Source of the DNA: Adiantum capillus-veneris
Lineage: Eukaryota > Streptophyta > Polypodiopsida > Polypodiales > Pteridaceae
Direction: 5' to 3'
Assembly: GCA_014529385.2 (NCBI GenBank)
Contig: CM043946.1
Location: 21,880,577 to 21,944,576 of the forward strand
Length of the DNA stretch: 64,000 nucleotides
Shown: positions 1 to 10,373 of the stretch, one piece after another
Numbering within the stretch: position 1 is the first letter of the stretch
How the letters are laid out: every line of letters begins with the position of its first letter
The notes under the pieces: model-generated
What the model saw: the letters and a program-made list of their open reading frames with translations, nothing else
Database searches by the model: none
What the model was told of the DNA's origin: nothing
Program-made: the position numbers and the translations under genes

Positions 1-3
1 GGT

Positions 4-1434
4 TTGAACATAGCAGGTGTAGAAGGAAGTCTGCTTACTGAAGAAACCAATAGAAAGACAATGGACAAAGGCAAAGGAACAGCCTTAGTTGTCAGGGGAA
101 GGACCAAAGAAAAGTACAAAGGTGGAAAGAGGAATCAGTCTCGTAGCAAGTCCCGCAGTGCTAAAGGCAAGAGTGACATAGAATGCTACCATTGTGGCAA
201 GAAGGGTCACATGAAAAGAGACTGCAGAGAAAGGAAAGCAGAAAAAGGCAAAGAGAAAGCTGAAGACCATGGTGAGAAGAACAAGTCCTCAGTGAAGATT
301 CAAGAAATAAATGTGACAAACATTGTTGCAGAGGATGACAGTCTAGTGTCAGGAGACATCTACTTCTTGAAGAATACAATGGACTCAGCTCTTCTTACAG
401 CATCTGATGGAAATGCACCGAGTGACTGGATTATAGACTCAGGGGCATCACTTCATGTGTCTCCAAACAAGGAGTGGTTTACCTCTTATGTGACCACTAA
501 AGATCATGTTCGGCTAGGCAATGGGCAGACATGTGAGATCTTAGGTGTTGGAGATGTTCAATTGAAGTTTCAGAATGGCTCTTCTTTCACGCTGAAGAAT
601 GTGAGACATGTTCCCGCAATTACAAAGAGCTTGATTAGCACAGGTTTACTTGATGATGTTGGCTACGTCACCACTTTTGGACAGAACATGTGGAAGATAT
701 CCAAGGGTTCTATGAAAGGAGCACATGGGGTAAAGTCTGGAGGACTTTACATGATTTATGTATCAAATGTCTCTAAAAATGTAATCAATGTAACCGAGCA
801 GCCGAACGTTTCTTTGTGGCATAGCCGGTTAGGACATATGTCCAAGAAGGGAATGGAAATCTTGTCTCGTTCTGGTTATTTGCCTGGCTTTTCATTTAAT
901 GATTTTGAATTCTGTGAACATTGTCTGTATGGTAAGCAAACACAGCAGCCACATAAGCATAGAAGCAGTAGAAGAGATACACAGTTGGCACTTGTTCATA
1001 GCTATTTGTGTGGACCTATGCGTAACCTATCTCTAGGGGGAGCTTCTTACTTTATGACATTTATAGATGATTACTCGAGGAAAGTATGGGTTTACTTTCT
1101 CAAGCACAAGGATGAAGTGTTTAGTGTTTTCAAAACGTTTGTGACACTTGTGGAGAATCAGAGTGGCAAGAAGCTTAAATGCTTACGCACTGACAATGGT
1201 GGAGAGTATGTTTCAAAGGCCTTTCAGGACTTTTGTGAGTCAAAAGGTATAAAACGTGAACTTACTGCTCCTTACAATCCTCCTCAAAATGGTGTTGCTG
1301 AGAGGATGAATAGGACCATACAAGAGAAGGTCAGAAAAATGTTGTCTAATGCACAGCTGCCAAATGGGTTTTGGGCTGAAGCTGTATCAACAGTTGTTCA
1401 TCTTGTAAATAGATCTCCTAGCAAGGTTTTGTAG
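4..1434 (+). pseudogene. copia gag C-terminus, protease and integrase segment
   Basis: The frame is open from the window edge, so position 4 is not a true start. A CCHC zinc knuckle (CYHCGKKGHMKRDC) lies at residues 61-74 after a basic, Ser-rich stretch. The protease active site DSGAS is at about residues 146-150. A GAG-pre-integrase HHCC module (LWHSRLGHM ... CEHCLYGK) precedes the integrase core. The core keeps the second Asp (RTDNGGEY) and the Glu (NGVAERMNR), but the first Asp, expected in HSDLCGPM, is Tyr in HSYLCGPM. Translation ends at a TAG (1432-1434), and the protein continues in the same frame afterwards. A nucleic-acid-binding, maturation and integration segment; now non-functional. 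Confidence 0.9.
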
Positions 1435-1443
1435 AAGGATTCA

Positions 1444-2274
1444 GTGCCAAAGATGGTATGGTCAGGCAAAATGCCCTCATACAAGCATCTCAGAGTCTTT
1501 GGCTGTGAGGCATATACTCACGTTCCAAAGGAATTTAGGAACAAACTTGAGCCAAAGAGTAGAAAGTGCATCTTTCTAGGCTATGGTAATTCTGGTGAGA
1601 TGGGGTACAGACTTTGGGATCCCGACTCCAGAAAGGTTGTCCGCAGCAATGATGTTCACTTTAATGAATCAAAATATCATTCTAAACGAGAGAGGGTTGA
1701 GGAGATTAGAAGAGTTGTCTTCCAAGAAGATGGACCTGCACGTGCAAGACAAAATGTCAGGGCTCAAGAGGAGCAAGGACAGGATAGAGTGGAACCACAG
1801 GTTGTGGTTGAGCCTGAGCCACCTATTGTGCGTAGATCTGGACGTGTCACGCGACCTCCTGATAGGTTTGTTCCATCTATGAACTATGTCATGTTGACTG
1901 ATTGCAATGAGCCTTCATGTTACAAGGAAGCAATGCAAATGAAGGACTCCAGGAATTGGCAATTGGCCATGCAGTCAGAGATGACAGTTCTGCATAAAAA
2001 CAAGACATGGAAGTTAGTTAAATTACCAGAGGGCAAAAAGGCTCTACCTTGTAAATGGGTTTACAGGTATAAGATCACCGCTCATGATAATCAGCCAAAG
2101 TACAAAGCAAGTCTTGTTGCCAAGGGCTTTAAGCAAGAACAAGGCATTGACTTTGATGAAGTCTTCTCTCTGGTGGTCAAGATGACTACATTGAGATGCT
2201 TTCTTGCATTGGTTGCCATATTAGATTTGGTGTTGCACCAAATGGAATGTCAAGACAACGTTCTTGCATGGTGA
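1444..2274 (+). pseudogene. copia integrase C-terminus and start of reverse transcriptase
   Basis: Same frame as the segment before it, separated only by the TAG at 1432-1434. It starts with the integrase C-terminal motif (YKHLRVFGCEAY, KCIFLGYG), passes through a charged linker, and enters the copia reverse transcriptase at about residue 150 (NWQLAMQSEM, LPCKWVYRYK, KASLVAKGFKQEQGIDF). The reading is lost near 2245, where an extra A turns the frame; the correct frame resumes as the next segment. The short frame at 1583-1882 is a shadow. Confidence 0.88.
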
Positions 2275-2815
2275 TTTAGATGTGGAAATTTACATGCAGC
2301 AACCAGAAGGGTTTGTTGAGAAAGGCAAGGAAGATTGGGTATGCCAGTTGTTAAAGAGTCTTTATGGCTTAAAAAAATCACCGAGGGCATGGTACCATAA
2401 ATTCCACAAGTTTATGCTTTCTCAAGGCTACAAACGTAGTGAGTTCGATCACTGTCTATATACAAAGAAGGCTAAGGATGGTAGTTGGCTGATCCTTATT
2501 TTGTATGTGGATGACATGTTGATTGCTGGCAAGCACTTGGAAGAAATTTCAGCTTTGAAGTCAAAGATGGCAAAATCGTTTGACATGAAAGACATGGGTG
2601 AGGCAAGTCATATACTTGGTATGCGCATTGAGAGAGACAGATCAAAGAAGTTGATTTGGTTATCTCAAACAGAGTATATTGACAAGGTTTTGCAACGTTT
2701 CAATATGGAGAAGGGAAAGGCACTGAGTGTTCCATTGCCACCATATGTGAAACTTAGCAAACAAGATTGTCCTGTGTCTGAGGAAGAACAGGCTGAAATG
2801 GATAAGATTCCATAA
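2264..2815 (+). pseudogene. copia reverse transcriptase core
   Basis: Continuation of reverse transcriptase in the +1-shifted frame after the insertion near 2245. Typical copia motifs are present: MQQPEGF, VCQLLKSLYGLKKSPRAWY, and the catalytic box ILYVDDMLIAG (YVDD intact). It then runs through the thumb region (KDMGEASHILGMRIERDR). It stops at TAA (2813-2815) one codon after DKIP. The same frame goes on as RNase H from 2825, so this is a nonsense change rather than a natural end. Confidence 0.9.
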
Positions 2816-2824
2816 TCGTCTGCA

Positions 2825-3463
2825 GTGGGTAGTTTGATGTATGCAATGATTGCTACTCGCCCAGACATTGCATTTGCAGTGGGAGTAGTAAGTCGATACA
2901 TGTCAAACCCAGGCAAGAAACATTGGGAGGTAGTGAAAGGAATATTGAGATACCTGAAAGCTACAAAGAGTATGCGTATATGCTATGGGAGTCAGGAGCT
3001 AAGTGTAAAGGGTTTTACAGACTCAGATTATGCAGGTGACTTAGACAACCGAAGGTCTACGTCAGGGTATGTCTTTACATTGGCTGGTGGAGCAGTATCA
3101 TGGCGTTCTAGATTACAAGATTGTGTTACTCAGTCTACTACAGAGGCTGAATATGTTGCAGCATCAGAGGCATGCAAAGAATCAATTTGGCTTAATCGAC
3201 TAGTAACAGATTTGGGAATCAAAGAAGAGATGCCTGTGTTATATTGTGATAGTCAAAGTGCTATACAATTGGCTCGCAATCCAGTTTATCACTCAAAGAC
3301 AAAGCATGTGGATGTGAAGTATCATTTCATCAGGGAAATGCTCAAGGATAAGCAACTTCAGCTTGTCAAAGTTCACACCACAGAAAATCCTGCTGATCTA
3401 CTTACAAAAGGACTTCCCTCAGAGAGCTTTGCGCATTTTCGCAAGCAGTTAGGTGTAGGGTAG
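2825..3463 (+). pseudogene. copia connection domain and RNase H
   Basis: In frame with the reverse-transcriptase segment. It carries SLMYAMIATRPDIAFAVG, then RNase H with TDSDYAGD, the TEAEYVAASEA glutamate motif and CDSQSAIQLARNPVYH, then a normal copia C-terminus (ENPADLLTKGLPSESF) with a natural stop at 3461-3463. The RNase H residues appear complete. This is the last segment of the polyprotein. It lies 75 bp before the polypurine tract. Confidence 0.9.
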
Positions 3464-3540
3464 TACATCACTTCTCTACATCTCTTGTATATTAGCTTGT
3501 ATAGTAGCTTCTCTCACACTTAAAGTACCACATTGGACTT

Positions 3541-3552
3541 TAAGTGGGAGTT
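3541..3552 (+). promoter_or_regulatory. polypurine tract of copia element
   Basis: TAAGTGGGAGTT sits directly before the LTR start TGTTGGGG, the expected place and composition for the plus-strand primer. It overlaps the right arm of a 10-bp hairpin (3517-3526 pairing with 3537-3546). Confidence 0.7.
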
Positions 3553-4024
3553 TGTTGGGGTATAAAGCCCAATGTGGTCGCCCAGGTAAGTGGGCGGGCC
3601 GCCAGGTATGTACACAAATTCTTTTGTAAAAACCTAATAAGAACTCACTATGCTCTACACATTATAGTAGAGCGAGTTCACCATATCTTCATGCTCTTCT
3701 TCTCGCACTCTCTCTTGAGTTGCATTTCCGCTCGTACTCCTTCATCTTTCTTCTTTGTCACTCCAATAGAGGAGCTGGTACAAGGATCGTCATCGCTTTG
3801 GAGCATCATCACATCGTTCTACTCCTTCAGCGTCTCCCTCTGTTTCGGAGCATTTAGCACACTTCGAAGCTTTGGTGTCGACAAGACGATCTTCACACTT
3901 GTCTAGGCATCGACGCTCGAGTGGTGGTGGCGGCGATTGTTGTGGGGATGTCGTCGCTGATGCCTCGACACCGCCTTGTGTTTGATGAGGCTCTTTACCT
4001 TCCCCTTCTTTGCCCGCCCCAACA
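3553..4024 (+). repeat. 3' LTR of copia element
   Basis: Starts TGTTGGGG right after the polypurine tract and ends GCCCCAACA, a good inverted match of its start, giving a 472-bp LTR. The 5' LTR is off the window, so the ends rest on the terminal inverted repeat and on the abrupt return of CACTA-type coding sequence at 4025. CT-rich stretches in the middle resemble a transcribed R/U5 part. The frames at 3544-3906 and at the start of 4010-4459 are incidental. Confidence 0.7.
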
Positions 4025-5044
4025 ACATCGCCATCTACACCAAGTTTTATTCCGCTATCGGCGGTTCCTGGCTACACACCACTACCTAATCTTCTAAGAG
4101 TCACCCCAGTTGACACTCCTTGCTTCGGGGCCCAGACTCCAATGGAGACACCTGACATATGTACCCCCATTGACACGTCACTAGAGACCCCTGCCGAAAC
4201 ACCCAGGTTCACGGGTCATAGGCAAGAGGGCTTGCTGTACTCCATCGATATCAACAACGGCATCATCTTGGATGATGAAGGCAAGAAGGTGATCTCGCGC
4301 ATGTGCGGTCTTTGCTCTCAGGTGTTTAGACACTACATACTAAACAATTGGAGTGAAGTGCCAAGTGAATTAAAAGACAAAGTCATTAGCATGCTGCATG
4401 ATGAGTTTTCCGTGTCAAGTCGGGAGGAGCGCTTCAATGAAGACCTGATCAAGGTTTGAATGCGCGAATACTGCAAGCACAAGCGTTCTGAAGTACAAAA
4501 AACAATAAAGCATGGGTGGAATAGGCCAGATTGGCTAGCCAAAGAATATTGGAAGAATGCGAAGCAAGCAGTGCGTGAGAATCTTGACAAGTGGAAGCAA
4601 TAAAAGGAGGCAGCCAAAGCGCGAGTAGAGGCAGGGAGCTCGTAGAACTTGGGGAGCGGCGGGTGGGCATCATTTGAGGCCAATTTTGTAAGTGTTTCTG
4701 CATTTCTCTTTAGGTTTGGTAGTTACGCCTATTTGTACTTTTAAATTCTAACATAATGGATTCTTTGTATGTTTTGAACAGTGGTCGATGACAGGACGTG
4801 ACCCCACCACCACACGAGCACGAGTAGACAGGCAGAAAGGGCTTAAACGCCCTGATGGACATTCTGAGTTCTCGCGTGGACATGGTTAGTACTAGGGTTT
4901 ACTCTATTCCATTTGTTGTATTGTTTTGTAGATTATATGTTTATACATACAGAAAGTATTGTTCTTTTTTGCAGAGTCCGACAGAAACTCCGCTTGGACG
5001 CGATGAGACGTCTGATTAGACGACGTCAGTCTAGCCATATCTAG
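4025..5044 (+). pseudogene. Ptta/En/Spm-type (Transposase_24-like) gene remnant
   Basis: The frame comes out of the copia LTR with no ATG, so its 5' exons lie beyond the insertion. A Pro/Thr-rich start leads to YSIDINNGIILDDEGKK and NNWSEVPSELKDKVISML, the pattern of the plant Transposase_24 family carried by CACTA elements. Downstream, WLAKEYWKNAKQAVRENL and NLGSGGWASFEANF continue the family. In-frame stops occur at 4457 (TGA), 4601 (TAA) and 4643 (TAG). Introns are visible: donor GTAAGT at 4688, acceptor ending at 4781, donor GTTAGT at 4885 and an acceptor near 4976; exon 2 reads in phase (WSMTGRDPTTTRARVDRQKG). The last exon probably ends at TAG 5042-5044. A decayed accessory transposition gene. 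Confidence 0.65.
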
Positions 5045-5098
5045 ATAGCATTAGTTTCCTTTTGTCATAGTATGTATAATGAGATGACGTGTATACGT

Positions 5099-6244
5099 TG
5101 TCAGGATTTTTTTGGAGCAAGGGATTGCGCATATGTACATACACATGCATGGTGCATCGAATAAAGGATTGCCCAATTTCCAGAGCCAAGTGGTTACGTG
5201 GGGCCCACATGTGTACAGGTAGGACAGGATGTACATAGTGCATCGATTTTCACTATCACTAGTACCAGTATGTTTTTTCTACAATAATGAGGAGTTTATA
5301 GCGCGTAAAACTTCTTGAGGAAGCTATCCACGGGCCGACGACATGAGGTAAGCAGGTGCGTCAGATGGCATCGAGTGGCGTCAGGAGGCCGAACGGGGTC
5401 AATATTTGCACGTGGATGAATACGGACACAAAGTGGTATTTTCTTGTGAGAGTTATGCGGAAAGGTCATCATTAGGACCACTTTTTGGGGCCACTTCACG
5501 TGGTGGCGAGATGCATTATTGGAAAAAAGCTGAGTGCCAGGTGTGCGAATGATGCAAAAAGGTGACAACTATGCACTGCAAGGTCAGTTTTTGGCCTGTT
5601 CGGGGTCCGTTTGAGGTCATCTAAAAGGCCAAGGGTGCCCATCTAATAAATCTAAGTGTGGGAACTGAGAAAACAGAGAGAAGACCAGAAAAAACGTGGA
5701 GAAGAGAGGAGAAACAGCCGCAACTGTGTTTTTGGGGTTTTTGGAGCCTATTTTGGCCGTAAACTGCTCATCCGAGGTCGGATTTGAGCACTTTGACATT
5801 GTAGACTGGGGTTTTGGGCCATTCCAGACGCGATGGCGCTGTCCAGTTTGCCAAATTCCTCACTCTTTTCCTGCTGTTTTTCTGTGTAAGTTTCTCCTAT
5901 GAGCGAAGTTTCTGCTCTAGTTTGTGATTGTATCTGGCTTGTTTTACCTATATTGTGTGAGCTATTTGCCCCATTGGTGTTGGACCAAGATCAATTGTAT
6001 CTAACCATCAAAAATTCTCCTCTTTTGAGCTGAGTTTTTTGGGTGTGTGTGTGTGTGTGTGTGTGTGGAGTGGGCAAGTGGATAGTCTCTGTCCTCTCAC
6101 TCCATAGGTGTGTTTCCTGTCTCGGCCAGGTGTGTTGTGTAAGCCGAGTGGTGCCCCATAGTGTGTGTGTGTGTGTGTGTATCTTCCCAAGAGTGTGTGT
6201 CGGATCGTTATAGAGGCGTTCTGTGTGTTTTCATCCCGCTCACA
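5099..6244 (+). repeat. 5' LTR of gypsy element
   Basis: 1146 bp, nearly identical to 13083-14224. It starts TGTCAGGA and ends CCCGCTCACA. Two (TG)n runs lie near the 3' end (about 6043-6066 and 6162-6180). The similar frames at 5296-5568, 5617-5799 and 5696-5902 recur in the 3' LTR and are not genes. A diverged relative of its 3' third is found at 44381-44572. Confidence 0.9.
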
Positions 6245-6250
6245 TTCTTT

Positions 6251-6267
6251 TGGTGCCCCCACTGAGG
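6251..6267 (+). promoter_or_regulatory. primer-binding site of gypsy element
   Basis: TGGTGCCCCCACTGAGG begins six bases after the LTR end and starts with TGG as a site for the CCA end of a tRNA should. I could not name the tRNA. The same 17 bases occur on the minus strand at 20681-20697 next to another LTR, which supports a functional role. Confidence 0.7.
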
Positions 6268-6969
6268 ATCTTCTTCGAGTACCTTCTGCTTCGAGCTTCA
6301 AGCTTCGAGATTCGGGATTACAGGTTACAGGTTACAGGGACAGGTACATGTACAAGTGATTCACACAGGTACAGGTAGCTGGAGTACAGTGATATACTAG
6401 CAGTGATGTCACTTGCAGTTGTTGTGGGTATGCATCACTTGGCGCCTATTTGAGCGCATTGTCTGCTGGATTGTACGTTACTTGTGGAAACTTCCATTGT
6501 ACGCATTTGTGGAGCCATACTTGGTTGTATTTGGTAGTCCCAGCCATTTCTGAGACTTGGTCTGGAAGATAGTCATTTCTGAGACTTGACTATACGCGAT
6601 TTGCATTAGCCTTCGTGTGAGGGTCGATAGCGTGAGGTTTTTATTGAGCTGGGGGATTCTCAAATGTAGAGATCCTTTCGGTGATACAGGTAGCTGGAGC
6701 ACCCTTTTTGTGACCTCGCCATAGGCTATGTACTAGTGAGTCCTACTTGATGCTCGGGTTCTATTGTTGACAGTTTATGCATACATATACAGTCTATATT
6801 TTGGGTTCCTACTGCTCTATTTCTGGGGAAACTCTGCCAAAATTTTTCCAAGTTATGATGGCTGGTTTTTTGGTCTTTTGAGCCATTTATGCTGTTATGC
6901 TGCTGAAATTTTGGCAAAATCAGAGGTTAAGTCAGGTGTACCTTCTTGGGAGTTTCATGGTTGGATTTA
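6268..6969 (+). other. gypsy leader, no gene recognised
   Basis: Untranslated leader between primer-binding site and the small frame. It holds short repeats of the type ACAGGTTACAGG and ACAGGTACAGGTAGCTGG near 6320-6390 and again near 6688-6700, but no frame I can support. Confidence 0.5.
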
Positions 6970-7188
6970 ATGGATGATCAAAATGGCCCTCAATTCACTC
7001 CATTTCATTTAACTCAAAGAATCCAGATAAATGTTCATGTGTCCAGGAAGATTTTTTTCCAGCAGCGCATAGTCTTTATGTTCGGGCCAAGAAGATTACG
7101 AGAGATCTTGGAATGTCCTTTGCCTGTTGTAATTCCGATGATCAACTATGAAAACTCATTTGATGTGCATGTGTTTGTCCTTATCTAA
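6970..7188 (+). CDS. small conserved protein of gypsy leader (72 aa), function unknown
   Basis: ATG at 6970, stop at 7186-7188, 72 residues. Homologous frames occur on the minus strand at 20169-20387 and 20409-20621. Against the first, about 36 of 56 residues of the core agree by eye: both start M-D...NGP, share FQQR.VFMFG, EIL..P.PV, INY..SFDVHVF and end at the same place. Conservation is at protein level and includes start and stop, so it looks translated. It lies 28 bp before the gag frame of a gypsy element, and the homologues also precede a gag start. There is no membrane segment or signal; it is rich in beta-branched and aromatic residues. I recognise no domain. The frame can be extended upstream to 6946 only with a TTG. 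Confidence 0.6.
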   Translation: MDDQNGPQFTPFHLTQRIQINVHVSRKIFFQQRIVFMFGPRRLREILECPLPVVIPMINYENSFDVHVFVLI

Positions 7189-7216
7189 AGTTGAGCTCCA
7201 TTGAAGTTTCTGGGGA

Positions 7217-9040
7217 TTGGGTAGTCAAAAGTTTTGGGTTCTTGCACGTGTGTTCAAAGGGGTTCTCAAAGCATTGGAAAAGATGGAGGTTGCCTGCATT
7301 AGCAACCAGATTCATGACCCTGCGCAGATGTTACGCCTTCTCCAAATTTTTTTGAAGAGTGATGCACGAGTTTGGTCTAAAGCATTTGAAGAGGAGTTGC
7401 GTGTGGCTGATCCACCTATAAGGTTGAGTTGGGACAATCTACGACATGGGTTGGAAGTGGAGTTTGTGAAGATAGAAGATCCTGACAAAGTGTGGCAAGA
7501 AGTACAGGCTTTGGTGCAAAAGGAAGGTGAGCCAGTAGATGCGTACATACGTAAGTTTTCATTGGCATGGGAGCGAATGTGCAAGGCCTTAACACCACAG
7601 GTACCCCCGCCTGACATGATGAAGAAGGATAGGTTCTTAGCTGGTCTTTGGGAGAATATACGTTGGAGAGTGGAGCTAAAGAAGCCTAGGACATATGAAG
7701 ATGCACTAGAGGTAGCAAGGAACAAAGAGTGGAAGCTGAGGAAAATGAGCCAGTTAGGGGTGGAGTCTTTGCCAATGAGGTCTGAAGTTCAGCCTATAGA
7801 GTCTTTACAAGGTTGCATGTCAGGGGTTCATCATGAACCAGTGGTTCCTCTTACTACTCAGGTTATGCGAGCAGTGGTCACTACATCGGTGCAAGGTGAT
7901 GGGCTAAGGCAAGACATGAGGCAAGTGGTAGATTTGATGAAGAATCTCAGCTTAAACATGCTAGGTCAAGTGGGAAATAATCGAGGTCGAGGGAGGTTTG
8001 AAAATCAGCCAAGAGGTGAAGAAAGGCCTAGGAATGGTGTTGGACAAAGCAATGGTAGGTACTGGAGGCAGACGCCCACATGTTATAATTGTGGAGAGTT
8101 GGGTCACATCAGCCCGCAATGTGATAAGCCACCAAGGATGGGGGGAGACATGCATCCATTGCCAAGACAGGTGCTAACTAGGTCAAATGATTATGGCATT
8201 GAAATTAGAGACGAAGGAACCAGTGGACTGACCCAAGAAGAAAAGGGAAAGACAAAAGTGCTAAGTGTAGTCACCTTGGAGAAGGCATCAAAGCTAGAGG
8301 ATACATTAGTGATGCCTATTGGGAAGAGGACCACAAAGGATAAGGAAGGAAGAAGTGCCCCAGGTCCTAGTAAGAAGAAAGGAAAGAGCCATGAAGGCGA
8401 GGATGTCAAGGCCAAGAGGAAAAGGAGAGCTCGTCGAAAGTTTCATGTTTCAGATTTTCCACTAGGGGATGGGCAATTAAGCTATGACTTGAAGGAGGAT
8501 CTGACGAGCAGGAAGGCAGATGTTACTTATGGGCAGCTTATAGAGATGGTGCCTAAGCTAAAGAGACAGTGGAAGAGGATGGTTAACCCAATGGAGAAAG
8601 AGCCAGATAGAGGTTCAGTAAAGGTGTTGGCAATGGATGAGCTACCAGACATTTGTCCAATAGTAGATGTGTGGCATAAAAGGAAAAATTTGGGACAAGG
8701 TTATGTGGATGGCGGAGCCCAAATATGTGTCATAACACACTCATGCGTTGAGAAGATGGGTCTCACAGTGGCTAAGGTGTCAGGTTTTCGGATCAGATTG
8801 GCAAACCATCAAAAAGTAAAATGCTTGGGTGTTGTAAAGAGCTTAGAAGTGGAGGCATACGATGCAAAGGCAGTGGTTGATTTTCATGTGATGCCAGCAG
8901 GGTTGGGAGCATATCCTATTATACTGGGCAGACCATGGTTACGTGCAGTGGGAGCTGTTCAAGATTGGCGACATGGTACGATTAGCCTCTATGGAAAGAC
9001 AGGTACCAAGAAGCTTTATAATATGGACACAAGGAAATGA
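7217..9040 (+). pseudogene. gypsy gag and aspartic protease segment
   Basis: The open frame begins with TTG at 7217. The first in-frame ATG is near 7283 (MEVACISNQIHDPAQMLR). The capsid-like gag domain runs to about residue 190 (FLKSDARVWSKAFEEEL, VDAYIRKFSLAWERM). A CCHC knuckle, CYNCGELGHISPQC, is at about residues 289-302. After a Lys-rich linker comes the protease: DGGAQICVI at about residue 497, LANHQKVKCLGV and PIILGRPWL. DGGA stands where most families have DSGA or DTGA. The TGA at 9038-9040 cuts the frame, but the polyprotein continues in frame. RNA packaging and polyprotein processing; inactive here. Confidence 0.88.
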
Positions 9041-9094
9041 TTAGAGGAGCTTTATGAAGATGAGAATGAGTCTAGTGATGAAGACTCTTCCACG

Positions 9095-9760
9095 GTGGCA
9101 GACGAGGACAGTGATAGCACTACCAGCAGTGATGAGGATGTTGATGTTGCATTTCTTTTGATGGACAAAGAAATCCAGGAGTTTGGTTTAGTTGCATTTG
9201 CGAATGAGGTTGAAGATGAAAGTGAAGGGCCTTATGAAGTGATTGAAGGGCTGATGCAAACCAAGGTTGAGTTGTCAAAGAAGCAGGAATTGATGACACA
9301 AATGATCAGTGGAGACCTCTCAGCTATGGAGAAGGATATATATTTGCACATGCTGGCTAGTTTTCCTGATTTGTTCATTACTTCATATGAAGAGATCAGA
9401 GGGTTCAAGGGTGAAGAGATGCATATAGAGCTGAAAGAAGGTGCTAAGCCAGTGCGGCAAAGGCTAAGAAGGATGGGTCAAGAGCAAATGGAAGCCTTGC
9501 GGGTAGAGGTGGACAAGTTATTGAAGGCAGGGTTCATAGTTCCAGTGGAGACCACAGAATGGGTGAGTCTAGTTGTAGTCAGTCCAAAGAAGGATGGGAA
9601 GTGGATAATTTGTGTGGATTTTAAACCCTTAAATGCAGCCACTAAGAAGAACCCATATCCTCTTCCATTCATCGATCAGATCTTGGATTCAGTGGTAGGT
9701 TATGAGAGGTACAGTGTGTGTGATGGTTTTTCACTATTTTCAATTGAAGATTGCTCTTAA
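9095..9760 (+). pseudogene. gypsy protease-RT linker and start of reverse transcriptase
   Basis: In frame with gag-protease after the TGA at 9038. A strongly acidic Ser/Asp linker (SDSTTSSDEDVDVAF) leads into pre-RT sequence (LHMLASFPDLFITSYEEIRG, MHIELKEGAKPVRQRLRRM) and reverse-transcriptase motifs (AGFIVPVE, VVSPKKDGKWIICVDFKPLN, NPYPLPFIDQILD). Near 9735 two bases are missing in the box that should read like GFSGYFQI, so the frame runs into a false end at 9760. RT continues in the 9702-10301 frame. Confidence 0.88.
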
Positions 9761-10301
9761 AGACCGCACAAAGACAACTTTTATTACGCCATGGGGCTGC
9801 TATTGCTACACAGTGCTGCCGTTTGGGTTGTCAAATGGACCATCTTTCTATCAAGAAAGAGCAAATTGGGTGCTGGAACCATTCATTGGTAGTTGTGTTA
9901 ATGCTTTTATGGACGACTTCTGTGTCTACAGCAGCAGGGCTGAACACCATGAGAAGTTGCAGATGGTATTAGCTCGATATGATGAATGTGGAGGACAACT
10001 AAATCCAAAGAAATTTCATCTAGCACAGCCAAGGGTGAAGTTATTGGGCCATATGGTGTCAGAAAATGGCATTGAGGCTGATCCAGATAAGGTTAAGTCT
10101 ATTATTCTTCTTCCATCACCTACCAGTACGAAGCAATTGGCAACCTTTATACACAAAGTGAAGTACATGGCAAGGTTTATTCCATTGTCTTATCAGATTC
10201 TTTATCCATTACAACAAGTGGCAAAGCATGATCCATTGCAATGGAATGACAAGTGTGAAGAAGTGTTTCAAGAGGTGAAAGAGGTGTTAGGGGGTTTGTG
10301 A
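9702..10301 (+). pseudogene. gypsy reverse transcriptase core
   Basis: True RT sequence starts near 9735 in this frame (FQLKIALKDRTKTTFITPWG). PFGLSNGPSFYQ and the catalytic box AFMDDFCVYS (FMDD, a normal gypsy variant of YxDD) follow, then the thumb (KLLGHMVSENGIEADPDKV) and the start of the connection (PLQWNDKCEEVFQEVKEVL). The frame ends at TGA 10299-10301. The protein is still readable past this and past a second TGA at 10368-10370, down to the RNase H segment. Confidence 0.88.
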
Positions 10302-10373
10302 GCCATGCAGGCTCCTGATTGGGAGAAAGTTTTTTATGTAAATCCCTCAGTAGGGGATGATGCCATTTGAACC

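Larger units (their letters stand above)
1..4024 (+). mobile_element. Ty1/copia LTR retrotransposon, 5' end outside window
   Basis: Domain order is gag zinc knuckle, aspartic protease, integrase, reverse transcriptase, RNase H, polypurine tract, 3' LTR, which is the Ty1/copia (Pseudoviridae-type) order. The 5' LTR and most of gag lie left of base 1. The coding region is broken by two in-frame stops and one single-base insertion, and the first integrase catalytic Asp is replaced, so it could not encode working enzymes. It ends at 4024 and the next bases continue the exon of a CACTA-type gene, so it was inserted into that element. Confidence 0.93.

Noticed and set aside
5296-5902. Frames of 60-90 residues repeated almost identically at 13280-13886
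   Set aside because: They lie in the two LTRs; repetition reflects LTR identity, not protein conservation.
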